DNA of 64,000 bases from NCBI RefSeq assembly GCF_002807685.1, contig NZ_PEAX01000006.1:186001-250000 (forward strand). Direction: 5' to 3'. The position numbers and the translations under genes are program-made. Source of the DNA: Neoalteromonas flava (GTDB lineage Bacteria > Pseudomonadota > Gammaproteobacteria > Enterobacterales > Alteromonadaceae). Every line of letters begins with the position of its first letter. Position 1 is the first letter of the stretch. This document shows, in pieces, positions 9,374 to 16,858 of this stretch. A model generated the notes under the pieces. That model was not told where the DNA came from and ran no database searches. It was given only the letters and a program-made list of their open reading frames with translations.

Positions 9374-10492
9374 TTAACTCGCTGCGATCGGTAACAAGAC
9401 TTTAAAGGTAGAGCCTTCCGGAGTGTTTGGCTCAGCAGAGATATGACCTTCGTGCTGTTGGATCGTCGCAAATGAAGAAGACAACCCCATCCCAGTACCG
9501 TCTGTTTTGGTAGTAAAAAACGGGTCAAATATCTTAAGCATATCCTCGGTCGAAATACCGATGCCAGTGTCAGCCACCGTGATTAAAAGATATTGGCCTT
9601 TAGCAAGATCAGGGTAACGATTGTCACGCTGCGTATTATCAATCTCAACATTGGTGGTAGATACCGTAATTGTACCGGAATCTAGAATAGCTTCCTTTGC
9701 ATTGAAACAAAGATTAAGAAGTACATTTTCTATTGCTGCTTCATCACCACGAACATGCGAACTAGTTGCCTCTAAGCTAACCTTAATCTCAATTTTCTTA
9801 TCCAGTGTGTGCTGCAATAGTTGCACCGCAGCGTTGACGACACGGTGCACGTCAAACTTAAAAGTGACAATCTCGCGCTTCTTTGCAAATTCCAATAAGG
9901 TCTTGGTTGTTTGCCCTGTGTTCTCACAAATCCGTACGATGTTATCAGCCAGCTTTTTCGCTTTTTCTTCACTCGACAACGTAGAAATTAACTGTGCGTA
10001 CCCCATGATACCGGCCAGTTTGTTATTAAAATCATGGGCTAAGCCTCCAGCCAACTTCCCAAGCGCTTCCATCTTGTGTTTTTGCAGTATTTTCGATTGA
10101 GCGTCCTTTAAGTCACTCACCTCAAAACAAGAACCTATATAGCCCTGAAATACGTTATCTTCATCGAAGTAAGGACGCCCCTCATCTCTGATCCAATAGT
10201 AATTGCCATCTGCCGCCAACAAGCGATAGTCCATATTAAACGGCTCTCGTTGTTCAAATGCTTGAGAATAGATGCTAATGCAACGTTCATAATCTTCTGG
10301 GTGGACCCCCTTGGCCCATCCATATCCCATTTCCTGTTCCAGCGACCGGCCACGAAAAGCCAGCCAAGCTTGATTAAAATAAATGCATTCTTTGTCAGTA
10401 TTGGCAATCCAAATGAGAACAGAGGCTGAATCTGCCAACATCTTGCCAAGAAAATCACTATTGGATGGAGCAATCGCCTTAATACTTGACAT
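9374..10492 (-). CDS. PAS sensor histidine kinase
   Basis: A soluble 372-residue kinase with no transmembrane segment. An N-terminal PAS domain (about 20-125) has a PAC-like WIRDEGRPYFDEDNVFQGYIGSC tail. The HisKA helix carries the phospho-acceptor His153 in GGLAHDFNNKLAGIMGY. The HATPase domain has N-box NLCFNAKEA, G1 ADTGIGIS and G2 GTGMGLSS. The HDFNN form is typical of kinases paired with stand-alone receivers. Its start overlaps the stop of the upstream receiver gene by 14 bases, so the two are co-translated partners. Confidence 0.9.
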   Translation of the reverse strand: MSSIKAIAPSNSDFLGKMLADSASVLIWIANTDKECIYFNQAWLAFRGRSLEQEMGYGWAKGVHPEDYERCISIYSQAFEQREPFNMDYRLLAADGNYYWIRDEGRPYFDEDNVFQGYIGSCFEVSDLKDAQSKILQKHKMEALGKLAGGLAHDFNNKLAGIMGYAQLISTLSSEEKAKKLADNIVRICENTGQTTKTLLEFAKKREIVTFKFDVHRVVNAAVQLLQHTLDKKIEIKVSLEATSSHVRGDEAAIENVLLNLCFNAKEAILDSGTITVSTTNVEIDNTQRDNRYPDLAKGQYLLITVADTGIGISTEDMLKIFDPFFTTKTDGTGMGLSSSFATIQQHEGHISAEPNTPEGSTFKVLLPIAAS

Positions 10493-10883
10493 AAAAACTC
10501 TTTAGTTGACTTACCAGCGTACTGTGGTTTATGGGTTTTTGCATGACCTTAACATTGACCCGCTCAAGCTTCTTGTGCGCAGCGAACCCCGTCATAATTA
10601 AGCAGTTTATCGCTGGCCAACTAGCCGTAATGCGTTGCACTAATTCGTCTCCTTGCATATGGCTACGCATGGACTGATCAGTCATAACGATATCGATATT
10701 GTCAGCATTTCCGCTAATAAAGTTTAAGGCTTCTTCGGCATTCGAAAACTCACTGACTCGAGCGCCATCAGACTTTAGTAAAAGCTTTGTAACTTCTAAA
10801 ATTTCAACATCGTCATCAACGACCACGATGTGCCGACCGTCTATACTCTCAACACTATCAGTTACGTTTATCATTCTTTGCAT
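10479..10883 (-). CDS. Single-domain response regulator
   Basis: A 134-residue receiver domain without an output domain. The acidic pair VVDDD is near residue 23-25, the phosphorylation site is Asp69 in IVMTDQSM, the switch residue is in LIMTGF (Thr98) and Lys116 is in MQKP. It is probably the phosphorylation partner or phosphate sink of the PAS kinase that follows and overlaps it. ATG 10883 or the in-frame ATG three codons later could be the start; neither has a strong ribosome site. Confidence 0.87.
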   Translation of the reverse strand: MQRMINVTDSVESIDGRHIVVVDDDVEILEVTKLLLKSDGARVSEFSNAEEALNFISGNADNIDIVMTDQSMRSHMQGDELVQRITASWPAINCLIMTGFAAHKKLERVNVKVMQKPINHSTLVSQLKSFYVKY

Positions 10884-11128
10884 TTTCCTATTAATAACGC
10901 CGGATCCACTGTACTGCGACTGCGCATAATTTGTGCATTATGTTTTCGATTGTATAACTCCGCTAACTCTGGGAGGTCGCTTGACGGCCTCAATTAAAGT
11001 GCATTATGTAGGTAACCTAGTAAAGTATAGTTCGCCAATTGCAACCCGATTAGAAATATTTCTCAATTACGTCGCTACCAAGTAAATAAGTAGCGCTCTA
11101 TTACCTTTCATCAAAGATTTAACACGAA

Positions 11129-12166
11129 CTAAAACAAATCAATGTCACCTTCTGTCACCGATTGTTCACTAAATACACCCGCTCGCAGCAAATACTCATA
11201 CACTGCGACTTGATTTCTGCCCTGTTCTTTGGCGAAGTACAGGGCCTTATCTGCACGCGACACTACGTTGTTTAAAAATTCATTCGCTGTTACCGCAGTG
11301 ACACCTATGGAGAGTGTCACCTGACCGATTAATGGGAACTTTTGTTGCGCTATCCATTGGCGAAAATTATCAAAGACTTTCTCAGCACTGTCTTGTTTTA
11401 TTGGCTGCAATAAAATTAAAAATTCTTCGCCCCCAAAGCGAAACAATAAATCAGTCTTGCGGAACCACTCGCGCATCAACTGAGACAACTTAAGCAAAAC
11501 TTCATCCCCGCAAAGATGTCCGTACACATCGTTCACCTGCTTAAAATGATCGATGTCGATAACACCTAACCACAGTTGCTCAGTTGATACTTCTTGCCTT
11601 TTATTTGAGCCTTCTTCATGTTGATGTGGAGTTTTTAATTGACTGGCTATAAGTCCTTGAAAACGACGTTCCAGAGAATGCCGATTTAATAGCCCCGTCA
11701 GCTTATCCTTCTCGCTAAGAGCGATGATAGTGGCATAATTCGAATACACTTTTAAAAAGGCTTGCACCAGAAACAATTCATGCTTAGTTAACCTTTTTGT
11801 GACGGTTAAACGTAAGATAGCATATAGACCATCTCCCAGCGTCTGTGCCAACCAGTGCTCTTGCAAGCCTTCGTCACTTTGAATAAACATGCCCAAGCCA
11901 CTCTCAATGGTGTCTTTCATTCTCTGAGTTAATTGACCAAAATTGTCATTATGCTGCGTGGCACTTAAATCGATGACACCCTCGTTTGCGGTTACGCATA
12001 AGCGCATACTAGTCCGTGAATCATCATTGGCGAACTCACAATCGTACAGGGTGATACTGGAATCGGGAATAAAATCGACCAACGTCAATAATAGACTTGC
12101 TTCAAGTGAATCAATATCTTTGTTGCGTGTTAACGCAACCATTGACTCCATTAACTTTTTACTCAC
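11129..12166 (-). CDS. Diguanylate cyclase (GGDEF) at the end of the chemotaxis operon
   Basis: A 345-residue protein with a divergent GAF-like sensory region (about 1-150) and a C-terminal GGDEF domain. The active-site loop is GGEEF at 245-249, and an inhibitory I-site RKTD (236-239) lies exactly five residues before it, so product inhibition by c-di-GMP is expected. DKLTGLLNRHSLERRF marks the domain start. It follows the BLUF gene by only 5 bases, suggesting that light sensing by the BLUF protein feeds this enzyme. The last six residues, GDIDLF, match the ends of CheD and (as DDIELF) the divergent receiver protein at 22594. Confidence 0.92.
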   Translation of the reverse strand: MSKKLMESMVALTRNKDIDSLEASLLLTLVDFIPDSSITLYDCEFANDDSRTSMRLCVTANEGVIDLSATQHNDNFGQLTQRMKDTIESGLGMFIQSDEGLQEHWLAQTLGDGLYAILRLTVTKRLTKHELFLVQAFLKVYSNYATIIALSEKDKLTGLLNRHSLERRFQGLIASQLKTPHQHEEGSNKRQEVSTEQLWLGVIDIDHFKQVNDVYGHLCGDEVLLKLSQLMREWFRKTDLLFRFGGEEFLILLQPIKQDSAEKVFDNFRQWIAQQKFPLIGQVTLSIGVTAVTANEFLNNVVSRADKALYFAKEQGRNQVAVYEYLLRAGVFSEQSVTEGDIDLF

Positions 12167-12171
12167 TTGGT

Positions 12172-12555
12172 TTACGACTTTTCGTGAAAATTTGCATAGG
12201 TTGCAGCGAGGGCTTTTGCTTCCTCAGCATTAAGTCTTGATAAATCTTGTTTATCTACGTTCTCTAAACTTGAAAACCCCATCCGCCATTGACCGAAAAG
12301 CCGGTCAGAACAGGACTCTTCTGCAACAATTACAACATTTGTATGGCGCTGATCTCGCTTTATCACGTCAAACAATTTGCGGACCTGTTGTTCGTCGCCT
12401 TCCAGCACCTGGAAGAAATTCACATAGTCGCATAACAACATGCCGGTCAGGTCCAATTCTGCATTGTTTTTACGCGCCTTGGTTAACAAAGACGCTAAAG
12501 CATCCGAGTCTAGTAGATCCTGATTGACATCACTGACATAAATAAGTCTAAACAT
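12172..12555 (-). CDS. BLUF-domain blue-light sensor
   Basis: A 127-residue single-domain BLUF protein, which binds FAD and senses blue light. All key residues are visible by alignment with the cyanobacterial PixD pattern: Tyr6 (RLIYVS), Asn31 (KNNAELDLTG), Gln49 (FFQVLEG), and the Trp and Met in FGQWRMGFSS. Nothing but a short tail follows, so it must signal through a partner. It sits between cheB and a diguanylate cyclase in the same leftward operon, which suggests light control of c-di-GMP or of the chemotaxis array. The partner assignment is inference. Confidence 0.92.
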   Translation of the reverse strand: MFRLIYVSDVNQDLLDSDALASLLTKARKNNAELDLTGMLLCDYVNFFQVLEGDEQQVRKLFDVIKRDQRHTNVVIVAEESCSDRLFGQWRMGFSSLENVDKQDLSRLNAEEAKALAATYANFHEKS

Positions 12556-12581
12556 GATAAGTCCTCGTTAACAAGAGCTCA

Positions 12582-13673
12582 CTATCGACGTTGATAGTAA
12601 TGCTCGACACACGCACTGAGTTTTTCCAGCGGGAGCACATTTTGTTGTTCTACCGCCCCTATTTCAAAGGCAGAGCCTGGCATTCCCCATACCACCGATG
12701 AGGCTTCATCTTGGGCAAATGTTTTACAGCCAGCTGCACGCATGTTGGCAAGTCCCTGCGCACCGTCCCTTCCCATGCCGGTTAAAATCATGCCAATTGC
12801 ACCGGAGCCAACATTTTGAGCAACTGAGTCAAATAAAACATCCACACTCGGTCGATGACGATTCACAGGCTCATCATCATTTAACCGTACACAAAAGCTA
12901 CTTCCCTTTTTGGCCACTTCCATGTGCCTCCCGCCAGGTGCAATATATATTTTACCTTGCTCAAGAGATTCACCGGAGACCGCTTCTTTTACAACAACAG
13001 GTAAAAGCGAATCTAACCGCTTGGCATAGGAGGCTGTAAAACCGGCGGGTAAATGCAAACACACGACAATGGTTTCGCGTCCATTAAATCTGACCCGCGA
13101 TAAAAGATTTGATAACGCTTCTAGTCCTCCGGTCGATCCGCCGATCGCACAGATTTTCAGACCAGCAACACTCGATAGCGGTAACTTTTGTGGCGTAGAG
13201 CTTGATGTACTTGTACCTGTTGTTGCTACACTGCCTTGCTGCAAACGTTGTTGCAATTCAAGCAATTTAAGCTTGGGAACCTTCGCCGCTGAGATGACTT
13301 TGGCACATATTTCGTCGCGATAGGCGTCTATCGAGTGAGCTAGATTGGCCGGCTTTTCGACAAAATCAATAGCTCCAATATTTAAAGCTTCTATCGTTAC
13401 TCCAGCCCCCTCTGCCGTCAATGTTGAAATCATTACCACCGGCATTGGTCGCAGTCGCATAAGATTACGGAGAAAAGTAATGCCATTCATCTTAGGCATT
13501 TCAACATCTAAAGTTATGACATCCGGGTCGGAGTCTTTTATGATTTGTCTGGCTTCATGGGGGTTTTCAGCTATGCCTACCACTTCTGTTCTAGGATCGC
13601 TGGAGAATATATCGTGCAAGACGCTTTGAATTAACTTGGAATCATCAATTATAACGATACGTATTGGCTTCAT
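12582..13673 (-). CDS. cheB: Chemotaxis protein-glutamate methylesterase CheB
   Basis: A 363-residue CheB that removes methyl groups from (and deamidates) MCP receptors. The receiver domain has DD at 10-11 and the phospho-site Asp56 (ITLDVEMPKMNG). A Ser/Thr-rich linker (about 148-168) leads to the methylesterase domain with the triad Ser180 (GGSTGG), His207 (CLHLPAGFT) and Asp303 (GMGRDGAQG). The length is family-typical. It lies between cheD (5-base gap) and the BLUF gene (26-base gap), in the same orientation. Confidence 0.97.
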   Translation of the reverse strand: MKPIRIVIIDDSKLIQSVLHDIFSSDPRTEVVGIAENPHEARQIIKDSDPDVITLDVEMPKMNGITFLRNLMRLRPMPVVMISTLTAEGAGVTIEALNIGAIDFVEKPANLAHSIDAYRDEICAKVISAAKVPKLKLLELQQRLQQGSVATTGTSTSSSTPQKLPLSSVAGLKICAIGGSTGGLEALSNLLSRVRFNGRETIVVCLHLPAGFTASYAKRLDSLLPVVVKEAVSGESLEQGKIYIAPGGRHMEVAKKGSSFCVRLNDDEPVNRHRPSVDVLFDSVAQNVGSGAIGMILTGMGRDGAQGLANMRAAGCKTFAQDEASSVVWGMPGSAFEIGAVEQQNVLPLEKLSACVEHYYQRR

Positions 13674-13678
13674 AAGGG

Positions 13679-14299
13679 TTACTCAAACAAATCAATATCA
13701 CCGTATTTAGCGGTGCTGGAAGCTATCGCTTGTTGATAACTTTCTTCACGCTGTTTAACGGTGTCGTTGTGCAAGTGAGCAAGCTTTTTAACCCACACTT
13801 TACCGGTCTGTGGTTCAAAGCGAACTTTTCTCGGGTGCGGACCGCCAAGATCAGTGATATCCAAACTAAACCCTTCTAGTGCCATGAATTTCTTTAAAAA
13901 ATTGATGTTGCTGTCACCAATAGAAGTCATTTTTTGGATAATATGGCCACCGCCGAAGGCTTTGAATTTAAGGCGTTTTTTATCACCGCCTGCTTTTAAA
14001 ACTTCATTAATCAACTGTTCCATCGCAACGTCACCAAAGCGAAAAGATTCACTGGTTACATTGCCTGAATTAGCGGTACTGGCAGGTAACATAAAGTGAT
14101 TCATTCCTCCCACTTGTGCAGCAAGGTCATAGATACAAACTGATACACAAGACCCAAGCACGGTAGTAATAATCTCAGCGTCTTGAGTGACATAAAATTC
14201 ACCGGGCAAGATTTTTGCGGTACTGATGCCTAGATTACGGTCAATATACCGATTAATGTGTTCAAAGCCTCTAATACACCGCGGTAAGGTATTCATCAT
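13679..14299 (-). CDS. cheD: Chemoreceptor glutamine deamidase CheD
   Basis: A 206-residue CheD that deamidates receptor glutamines. The catalytic Cys51 lies in TVLGSCVSVCIYD, His68 in GGMNHFMLP and Thr46 just before the cysteine loop. The KFKAFGGGHI segment and LGGPHPRKVRF tail are family features. The start overlaps the cheR stop by one base. The C-terminus is extended beyond the usual core and ends in GDIDLFE, shared with the diguanylate cyclase of the same operon. No CheC partner gene is seen in the window. Confidence 0.95.
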   Translation of the reverse strand: MMNTLPRCIRGFEHINRYIDRNLGISTAKILPGEFYVTQDAEIITTVLGSCVSVCIYDLAAQVGGMNHFMLPASTANSGNVTSESFRFGDVAMEQLINEVLKAGGDKKRLKFKAFGGGHIIQKMTSIGDSNINFLKKFMALEGFSLDITDLGGPHPRKVRFEPQTGKVWVKKLAHLHNDTVKQREESYQQAIASSTAKYGDIDLFE

Positions 14300-15111
14300 T
14301 ACTCACTTAATTGGTACATATTTTTACCAATATTAAGCCAATGCTCTTCCGTGCGCGGGATGGACTCTGAATGCCCAAGAAACAAAATCCCGCCAACTTT
14401 GAGATTCGCTCTGAAACGAGCAATGATCTCAAGTTTTTTCGGCATTTCGAAGTAGATCAGAACGTTACGGCAAAAGATGAAATCAAAGGATTGATTAATC
14501 TGCCAAGGATTAAAAAGATTTAATTGTTTGAATTCAATTAAATCAGTCAATTTTGGTTTAACTCGACTCAGCCCTTGATTAGCCCCCTTACCCTTTAGAA
14601 AAAACTTCTTCTTTTGCGCGTCTGAGTAGTTTTTTATGTCTTCCAAGGGATAAATCCCCTGCTTCGCTTTGGTTAAAACATTGGTGTCCAAATCAGTGGC
14701 GAGTAACTTAATATCGATATTGCGGCGTTCGCAAATGGGCAAACTGTTGATCAAGATACTATAAGGTTCTTGCCCACTACTGCATCCAGCAGACCAAATA
14801 CGCAAGTCTCGCCGCGAGTATTGCTCCAACTCTTGACCCAAACGCACAAAATGATGGGGCTCGCGCTCAAAAGCCGTCACATTGGTGGTAATGGCGTTGA
14901 TAAATTCTGAGAACTCTTCAGGATCACGTTTGACCAACTTAATATAAGCAGCAAACTCAGTTAGTTTTAGAGCCCGCAATCGCTTAGCTAAACGTGCGTA
15001 ATACATTTCGAACTTATCGTCGGTAATATGAATTCCCGAATACCCGTACGCTAACTTTCGCAACGTATCAAAATGTTCAAAAGTAAAAGCAAACTCTTTA
15101 CTTCTAGTCAT
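14299..15111 (-). CDS. cheR: Chemotaxis protein methyltransferase CheR
   Basis: An S-adenosylmethionine-dependent methyltransferase that methylates MCP glutamates. It has the N-terminal helical domain, then LRIWSAGCSSGQEPYSI (SAM motif I), LLATDLDTNVL, and FDFIFCRNVLIYF. A longer start at 15147 is open, but ATG 15111 is chosen: it has a GGAAG ribosome site six bases upstream, overlaps the STAS stop by 8 bases, and gives a 270-residue protein typical of CheR. A beta-subdomain for binding receptor tails is plausible, and the MCP of this operon does end in a WEEF tail. Confidence 0.95.
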   Translation of the reverse strand: MTRSKEFAFTFEHFDTLRKLAYGYSGIHITDDKFEMYYARLAKRLRALKLTEFAAYIKLVKRDPEEFSEFINAITTNVTAFEREPHHFVRLGQELEQYSRRDLRIWSAGCSSGQEPYSILINSLPICERRNIDIKLLATDLDTNVLTKAKQGIYPLEDIKNYSDAQKKKFFLKGKGANQGLSRVKPKLTDLIEFKQLNLFNPWQINQSFDFIFCRNVLIYFEMPKKLEIIARFRANLKVGGILFLGHSESIPRTEEHWLNIGKNMYQLSE

Positions 15112-15607
15112 CAACTGCTTCCATACAGACAGCCAATGTTTGATCACCTAACAACCTAAATTGTTCGACTAACTCCTGTTTAACGCCAGATAATCGCAGA
15201 CTTCGGCTTTCTGACTGACAGGTTTTAAAGGCACTAATCAACAGTTGGTAACCGCTCGAATCAACATGGGTCACCTGAGATAAGTCAATCGCCAACGGCT
15301 CGGTTGAGCTAGCTTGCACCGCAGCCATAATCTGCTGATGCAAACTTTCTGCATATTGCACTGTTAGGGAAGACTCAGGGCTTAGTCTGCCATTCGAGCC
15401 TACGTCTTCTGGTTCTGGTTCTCTAACAGTCTCACTCCCAGCGGCTTGAGAATCTTCTTCTGAACCCTGCGCTACTGACTCTACATCGTTATCTTTTGCG
15501 GGCGCAGCGATTGGTTGAAGATCTTCCTCGTTTCCCTCTTCCTGCAACCATTCTAGTGGATCGTGGCCGAGTTTCTCAGTGTCATTGCTATTGTTATTCT
15601 TACTCAT
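15104..15607 (-). CDS. STAS-domain protein of the chemotaxis operon
   Basis: A 167-residue protein. The first ~75 residues are an acidic low-complexity tail (many Asp/Glu, Ser and Gly), probably disordered. The rest is a STAS-type domain with LTVQYAESLHQQIMAAV, then LAIDLSQVTHVDSSGYQLLISAFKTC, the usual beta-strand plus phosphorylatable-serine loop (DSSG). STAS proteins act as phospho-switch or binding modules. It lies between the ParA-like gene (1-base gap) and cheR, so the two may form a pair working on the array. Its exact role is unknown. Confidence 0.85.
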   Translation of the reverse strand: MSKNNNSNDTEKLGHDPLEWLQEEGNEEDLQPIAAPAKDNDVESVAQGSEEDSQAAGSETVREPEPEDVGSNGRLSPESSLTVQYAESLHQQIMAAVQASSTEPLAIDLSQVTHVDSSGYQLLISAFKTCQSESRSLRLSGVKQELVEQFRLLGDQTLAVCMEAVDD

Positions 15608-15608
15608 G

Positions 15609-16358
15609 TTAATTGCCTCTCTCCAGCTCGCTTGCTAACGCCATAAAATCATCAGCACTAGAACTACGTTGACTATAACGAATAACTGATTGTCCATGAC
15701 CTGGACTTTCAGCAATTGCTGCACGTTCAAATATCACTTGATGAGCCACTTTATCGCCAAAATAATGTCTGATTTTTTCCTCCGCTTCGCGGCATACGGT
15801 GCGATGCTGAAAGCGACTTATCACTACCCATAAATGCGCGAATTGCCCCATGACCTTTTCAAAACGCTGTATCTGTTTGGTCATTTCTGACAGCCCACTT
15901 AATCCCAAAAAGTCCGGCGTTACTGGCACTAACAGCTCGTTTGATGCTGCTATTCCATTAATCACCAAAAAGCCATTTGAAGGAGGACAATCAAACAAAA
16001 TAAAATCCGCATCCAAACCACTCTCTTTTGCTATCGCTTTGCGCATGATCAGGCCCCGTCCAGGGCTCATCTGCACGCTCTCCAAGCGCATTAATTTGGC
16101 ACCTGGCGCGACCAAGCGAAGATTATCCGCGCACTCTATAAAGACTTCTGAAAGTTGCGCCTCTCCTTGGATCACCTCATACACTCCAGGCACTGTCTTA
16201 TCCATGCAACCAAGGTGCTGACTCAAATGCCCCTGTGGGTCCATGTCTATCGCAATAACTTTATGCCCTTTGATTGCCAAAGCATCTGCCAGATTGGCAC
16301 ACATAGTGGTTTTTCCGACACCACCTTTTTGATTCACGAAACTGATGTTTCTGGTCAT
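15609..16358 (-). CDS. ParA/MinD-family ATPase of the chemotaxis operon (ParC/PpfA-like)
   Basis: A 249-residue ParA-type ATPase with a deviant Walker A KGGVGKTT (11-18; both signature Lys11 and Lys16), IAIDMDPQGHLS (Walker A') and FILFDCPPS (Walker B). ParA homologues encoded in chemotaxis operons (ParC of Vibrio, PpfA of Rhodobacter) position and segregate chemoreceptor arrays; that role is inferred here from context. No ParB gene is adjacent, which fits the orphan-ParA type. Its start overlaps the upstream cheW stop by one base. Confidence 0.9.
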   Translation of the reverse strand: MTRNISFVNQKGGVGKTTMCANLADALAIKGHKVIAIDMDPQGHLSQHLGCMDKTVPGVYEVIQGEAQLSEVFIECADNLRLVAPGAKLMRLESVQMSPGRGLIMRKAIAKESGLDADFILFDCPPSNGFLVINGIAASNELLVPVTPDFLGLSGLSEMTKQIQRFEKVMGQFAHLWVVISRFQHRTVCREAEEKIRHYFGDKVAHQVIFERAAIAESPGHGQSVIRYSQRSSSADDFMALASELERGN

Positions 16359-16855
16359 TACGGGTTATTACTTACATCCGATATTTGTGATCGCACTTCA
16401 GCAAAATCAGTGGACTCGAGCAATTGTTCAATATCCAGCAGTAAGATGATGTCTTTAGCGCGTTTGAAAACCCCCAAGATAACTCGATTTCTAATATTCT
16501 TGACGTTCGGTGGTTGACGAATATCCGCTTGTTTTACCGTCATCACGTCCGACACAGCATCAACCACAATTCCAAGCAAACGTGATTGCGCATCGTTTTT
16601 TGCTTGTACAATAACCACCACAGTTTTATCGCCAATCGTTGTATCATCACTGTCCAAGACAACCCTCAAGTCGACTATTGGTACTATAGAGTCTCTAAAG
16701 TCTATGACTCCTAGCCAGCCAGCAGGAAGGTCAGGTAACTTTCGCACCCCTTCCAATACTCTAACTTCTTGCACATCAGTGATATTGATCGCAAACAAAT
16801 CACCACCGACGTCCAAACTCAGCAGCTCAAAATTTGCGTCTGCAGCTATATTCAT
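16358..16855 (-). CDS. cheW: CheW coupling protein (second copy)
   Basis: A 165-residue CheW-domain adaptor linking MCP receptors to CheA. Features are LLSLDVGGDLFAINITDVQEVRVLEGVRKLPDLPAGWLGVIDFRDSIVPIVDLR in split form, then GIVVDAVSDVMTV. It differs clearly from the other CheW (19409), which is closer to the canonical IRTWENMTRVP pattern, so the two probably occupy different positions in the array. It lies 3 bases downstream of the MCP gene. Confidence 0.94.
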   Translation of the reverse strand: MNIAADANFELLSLDVGGDLFAINITDVQEVRVLEGVRKLPDLPAGWLGVIDFRDSIVPIVDLRVVLDSDDTTIGDKTVVVIVQAKNDAQSRLLGIVVDAVSDVMTVKQADIRQPPNVKNIRNRVILGVFKRAKDIILLLDIEQLLESTDFAEVRSQISDVSNNP

Positions 16856-16858
16856 GGG

